A DNA stretch of 64,000 nucleotides from Diphasiastrum complanatum (Eukaryota > Streptophyta > Lycopodiopsida > Lycopodiales > Lycopodiaceae), in NCBI GenBank assembly GCA_029204225.1, contig CM055099.1, forward strand, positions 58,849,982 through 58,913,981, written 5' to 3'. Below are positions 61,829 through 64,000 of the stretch, one piece after another. Within the stretch, counting starts at the first letter, position 1. Each line of letters starts with the position of its first letter. The position numbers and the translations under genes are program-made. Under the pieces are notes generated by a model, which was not told the DNA's origin, searched no databases, and was given only the letters and a program-made list of their open reading frames with translations.

Positions 61829-62285
61829 ATGGCTGAAAATCATAATGGTAGTGCTAAAATGGCTATGAGTGAGAAATGCAAACTTGACGGGGATAACTAT
61901 TAAGTTTGGATGATCAAAGTTCAAACTATTTTTTAAGTTGCTAAATGTTAGGATTTGACTGAAAATGTGAATGTAGATCCTCAATCTCCTGGTAGTGTTC
62001 CCGTAAAGGATTCTAAGAGATCTAGCAATGTTGTAGGTATTCTTTGAATGTGTGTTTCAGATTCTTTGTTATCCTATACTCGATTGTTCTATTCCTATTA
62101 TTGTCAGGCAAAAGTTGTTTTATCAAACGAGGAGTCCACTATTCTTATCTTACCTAGATCAAGTGCCTCTGGCAAGAACTCAAAAGAGGTGAATAAGGAC
62201 TTGGCTAACAATGACATCATTTCATTTGTCTTGAATACATTGCCAAAGTCCTTTCATGTTGGGGTAACTTCTCTTACGACGTAGT
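61829..62285 (+). pseudogene. Copia-type gag fragment
   Basis: ATG at 61,829 gives MAENHNGSAKMAMSEKCKLD then GDNYxVWMIKV, with stops, and later SNEESTILILPRSSAS and DIISFVLNTLPKSFHV. The LDGxNYxxW start and the LNTLPxSF motif are typical of Copia gag. At least four stops. Confidence 0.45.
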
Positions 62286-63010
62286 TTGTTTTCCTACTTC
62301 AGAAGAGGTTGCTAATTTCCCAATGTAGAAAGAAGCTTTGTAAAACACCTCCAAGCCAAGGAAGGGCAAGCAACTTGATAAGGCTTTGACAACATGATAT
62401 CATCCACTTGGCAAAGCAAAACTTGAAGGGGAAAGAAGGCTAAAGTAACTGGCACTCTCAATTGGTTCATTAGATCATCCATCCTTGGAAGAGACAATGA
62501 TTCTTAATGGTCATCAAGTTTCTTATAGTCGACACAATGGGCGTAAATCTTCGGCTTTCTTGCCAACCAACAAGGCAAGAGCTCCTCAAGGGAATTCACT
62601 AGGTCGGATATGGCCCATACATAGATACTCCTAGCATTCCCAAGCACTCTCATGGGGATTATTGGCTCCCCATGCATGTCCTCTGAAGGGATCCTATGAT
62701 GACTAGGAACCACCATCAAAAGTCTTCTCCTTGCCCTTCTTGAAAAAGGTGCCCATAAATGGCTTTTCTTTAGGTTCAAAATTTTGGGCCTGATGCTCTT
62801 TGCAAGCTACACCATGCGTGTTGTCAAAAATTTTGGCAAAGCACACCACGTCCTCTAAATTATGTGGCTGGTTACAACGAACCTCCAATTGATAATCTTT
62901 GGCAAGCCCACAATATGATGCAACGTCAAAAGAACGGGGTCCATCCTGTAGGTGATTTCAAATGCTATTGGGCTGAATCTAAGATGCTGACAATCAAGAA
63001 AATTGAACAC
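62286..63010 (-). pseudogene. Degraded region with possible Gypsy RT scrap
   Basis: Minus-strand text near 62,450-62,620 (LARKPKIYAHCVDYKKLDDH, then LPRMDDLMNQL) resembles the Gypsy RT block VRKKDGxxRxCVDYRxLN...PLPRIDDLxxQL. Frame breaks lie on both sides and no active site is present. The rest is unassigned. Confidence 0.4.
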
Positions 63011-63216
63011 TTTCAAATCTGAAAAGTAGGGGACAGCCATAGAACAACAATCTTCAAGAAAGAGGAAGCTGAAATTGAGAGAGAAAACTCAAAGCTTGTA
63101 TTGCACAAATGACTCCCCCATGGGCATACAACATTGGTAGGGTCTAAGCTTATCATGAAACTTGACACTAGACCATAGAAACTTGACATAAAGGTGCGGG
63201 TTTTCGATTTTTGACA
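63011..63216 (-). repeat. Copia 3' LTR, inner part
   Basis: On the minus strand the LTR begins TGTCAAAAATCG at 63,216, after the polypurine tract. The other limit cannot be placed. Confidence 0.55.
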
Positions 63217-63229
63217 CTCTCCCTTAGTG
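63217..63229 (-). promoter_or_regulatory. Copia polypurine tract
   Basis: CACTAAGGGAGAG directly before the LTR start, minus strand. Confidence 0.7.
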
Positions 63230-64000
63230 ACAAGTTTGCCAATTTCGAAATTTTTCAAATCTGTCCCTTTATAAGCTTTTTGTAAATATGTCCACAACTT
63301 GGTCATCAATGGAGCAACAAATAAGCTCCAACTCTCCTGCTAGAACCTTCTCGCAAATGAAATGGTAGTGTATTTCAATATGTTTGGTGCGTGCATAGAA
63401 AACAAGATTTTTTTACAAGCTGGATGCAGCTTTGATTGTCACAAAAAATCTGCGTTGGATTTGATTGATGCAGGCCACAATCTTCCAACAAGGTGCGCAA
63501 CCAAACACATTCGCAAGTGGTTATTGCTGCAACATTATACTCAGCTTCGATAGAGGATAATGCCACTGTAGGCTGCTTCTTACAAAGCCAAGTTACTGCA
63601 ACTGAGCCAAGTGAGAAAACATTGACCTTCGATTTGTGAGAACACTTGCCTAATCGACGTCACAATAGCCCAACAATTTGAACATGTCATTCTCGGCATA
63701 TTGGAGTCCATAATTGTATGCTTTAGATAACGAAGAATCCTCTTAGCTACCTGGAGGTGGACCTGTTTTGGATTCTCCATATGTTGGCTAACAAAGTTGA
63801 CACTATATGTGATGTCGGGCCTGGTTATAGTGACATATATTGGGCTATCAACCAACTGCCTAGACAAGGTCTTGCCAACTTCTTTCTCTTCATTTGTATC
63901 TAGTGTGGACAGCCTAATTTTTGCTAGAGTTGCAACCGACTTGCAGTCGATAAGATTAAATTTCTCAAGCATGTTGTATATGTATTTGCTTGTGTGAGGA
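63230..64000 (-). pseudogene. Copia RT end and RNase H, running off the window
   Basis: Minus strand from the window edge: YIYNMLEKFNLIDCKSVAT, RQLVDSPIYVTITRPDITY, VNFVSQHMENPKQVHLQVAK, RILRYLKHT, then in shifted frames RSSLQWHYPLSKLS-type and MALSSIEAEYNVAAITTCE, CDNQSCIQLVKK and DDQVVDIFTKSL. This is the Copia C-terminus up to the end of pol. The DWA block (first RNase H Asp) is damaged by shifts near 63,650-63,700. The rest of the element lies beyond 64,000. Confidence 0.85.

Overview
This window looks like nuclear DNA of a land plant, probably a vascular plant with a large, repeat-rich genome. It has spliced genes with GT-AG introns, Ty1/Copia and Ty3/Gypsy LTR retrotransposons with plant-type primer binding sites, LINE, hAT and SINE-like fragments, and many long (AG/CT)n microsatellites. 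Nothing prokaryotic was seen. I cannot name the species; a gymnosperm or fern would fit, but that is a guess. All assignments were made by eye from motifs and translated reading frames; no search was run.

Regions. (1) 1-9,170: a pair of ~1.05-kb inverted repeats (1,221-2,284 and 7,300-8,313) flanks about 5 kb that holds a decayed 14-3-3 exon, a possible tRNA-derived SINE and a LINE scrap. (2) 9,171-21,737: a Ty1/Copia element on the minus strand, split by nested insertions. Inside it (11,401-18,953) sits a non-coding, LARD-like LTR element with a tRNA-Asp-type PBS, and inside that element's 3' LTR (11,809-15,646) sits a third insertion with two convergent intron-containing genes that I cannot assign to a named family. 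(3) 21,738-24,317: LINE 3' end and a GC-rich block. (4) 24,318-29,469: the one convincing host gene, a TPX2-domain microtubule-associated protein on the minus strand. Ten exons have matching splice phases; its 5' end was not found. (5) 29,470-46,569: mostly unassigned DNA with a hAT-like scrap, an orphan Gypsy 5' LTR with PBS and gag, a decayed Penelope-like reverse transcriptase and a LINE endonuclease scrap. (6) 46,570-53,220: a nearly complete Ty3/Gypsy chromovirus with both LTRs, a GCAAC target duplication and unusual LTR ends. (7) 53,221-64,000: degraded LINE, Gypsy and Copia fragments, ending in the 3' part of a Copia element that runs off the window.

Apart from the TPX2-like gene nothing looks like an intact functioning gene; the retroelements all carry stops or frameshifts. 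The most unusual items are the two-gene insertion at 11,809-15,646, the long inverted repeat around a captured 14-3-3 exon, a possible stop-introducing exon in the TPX2-like gene, and microsatellites whose growth can be timed against sister LTRs or against codons.
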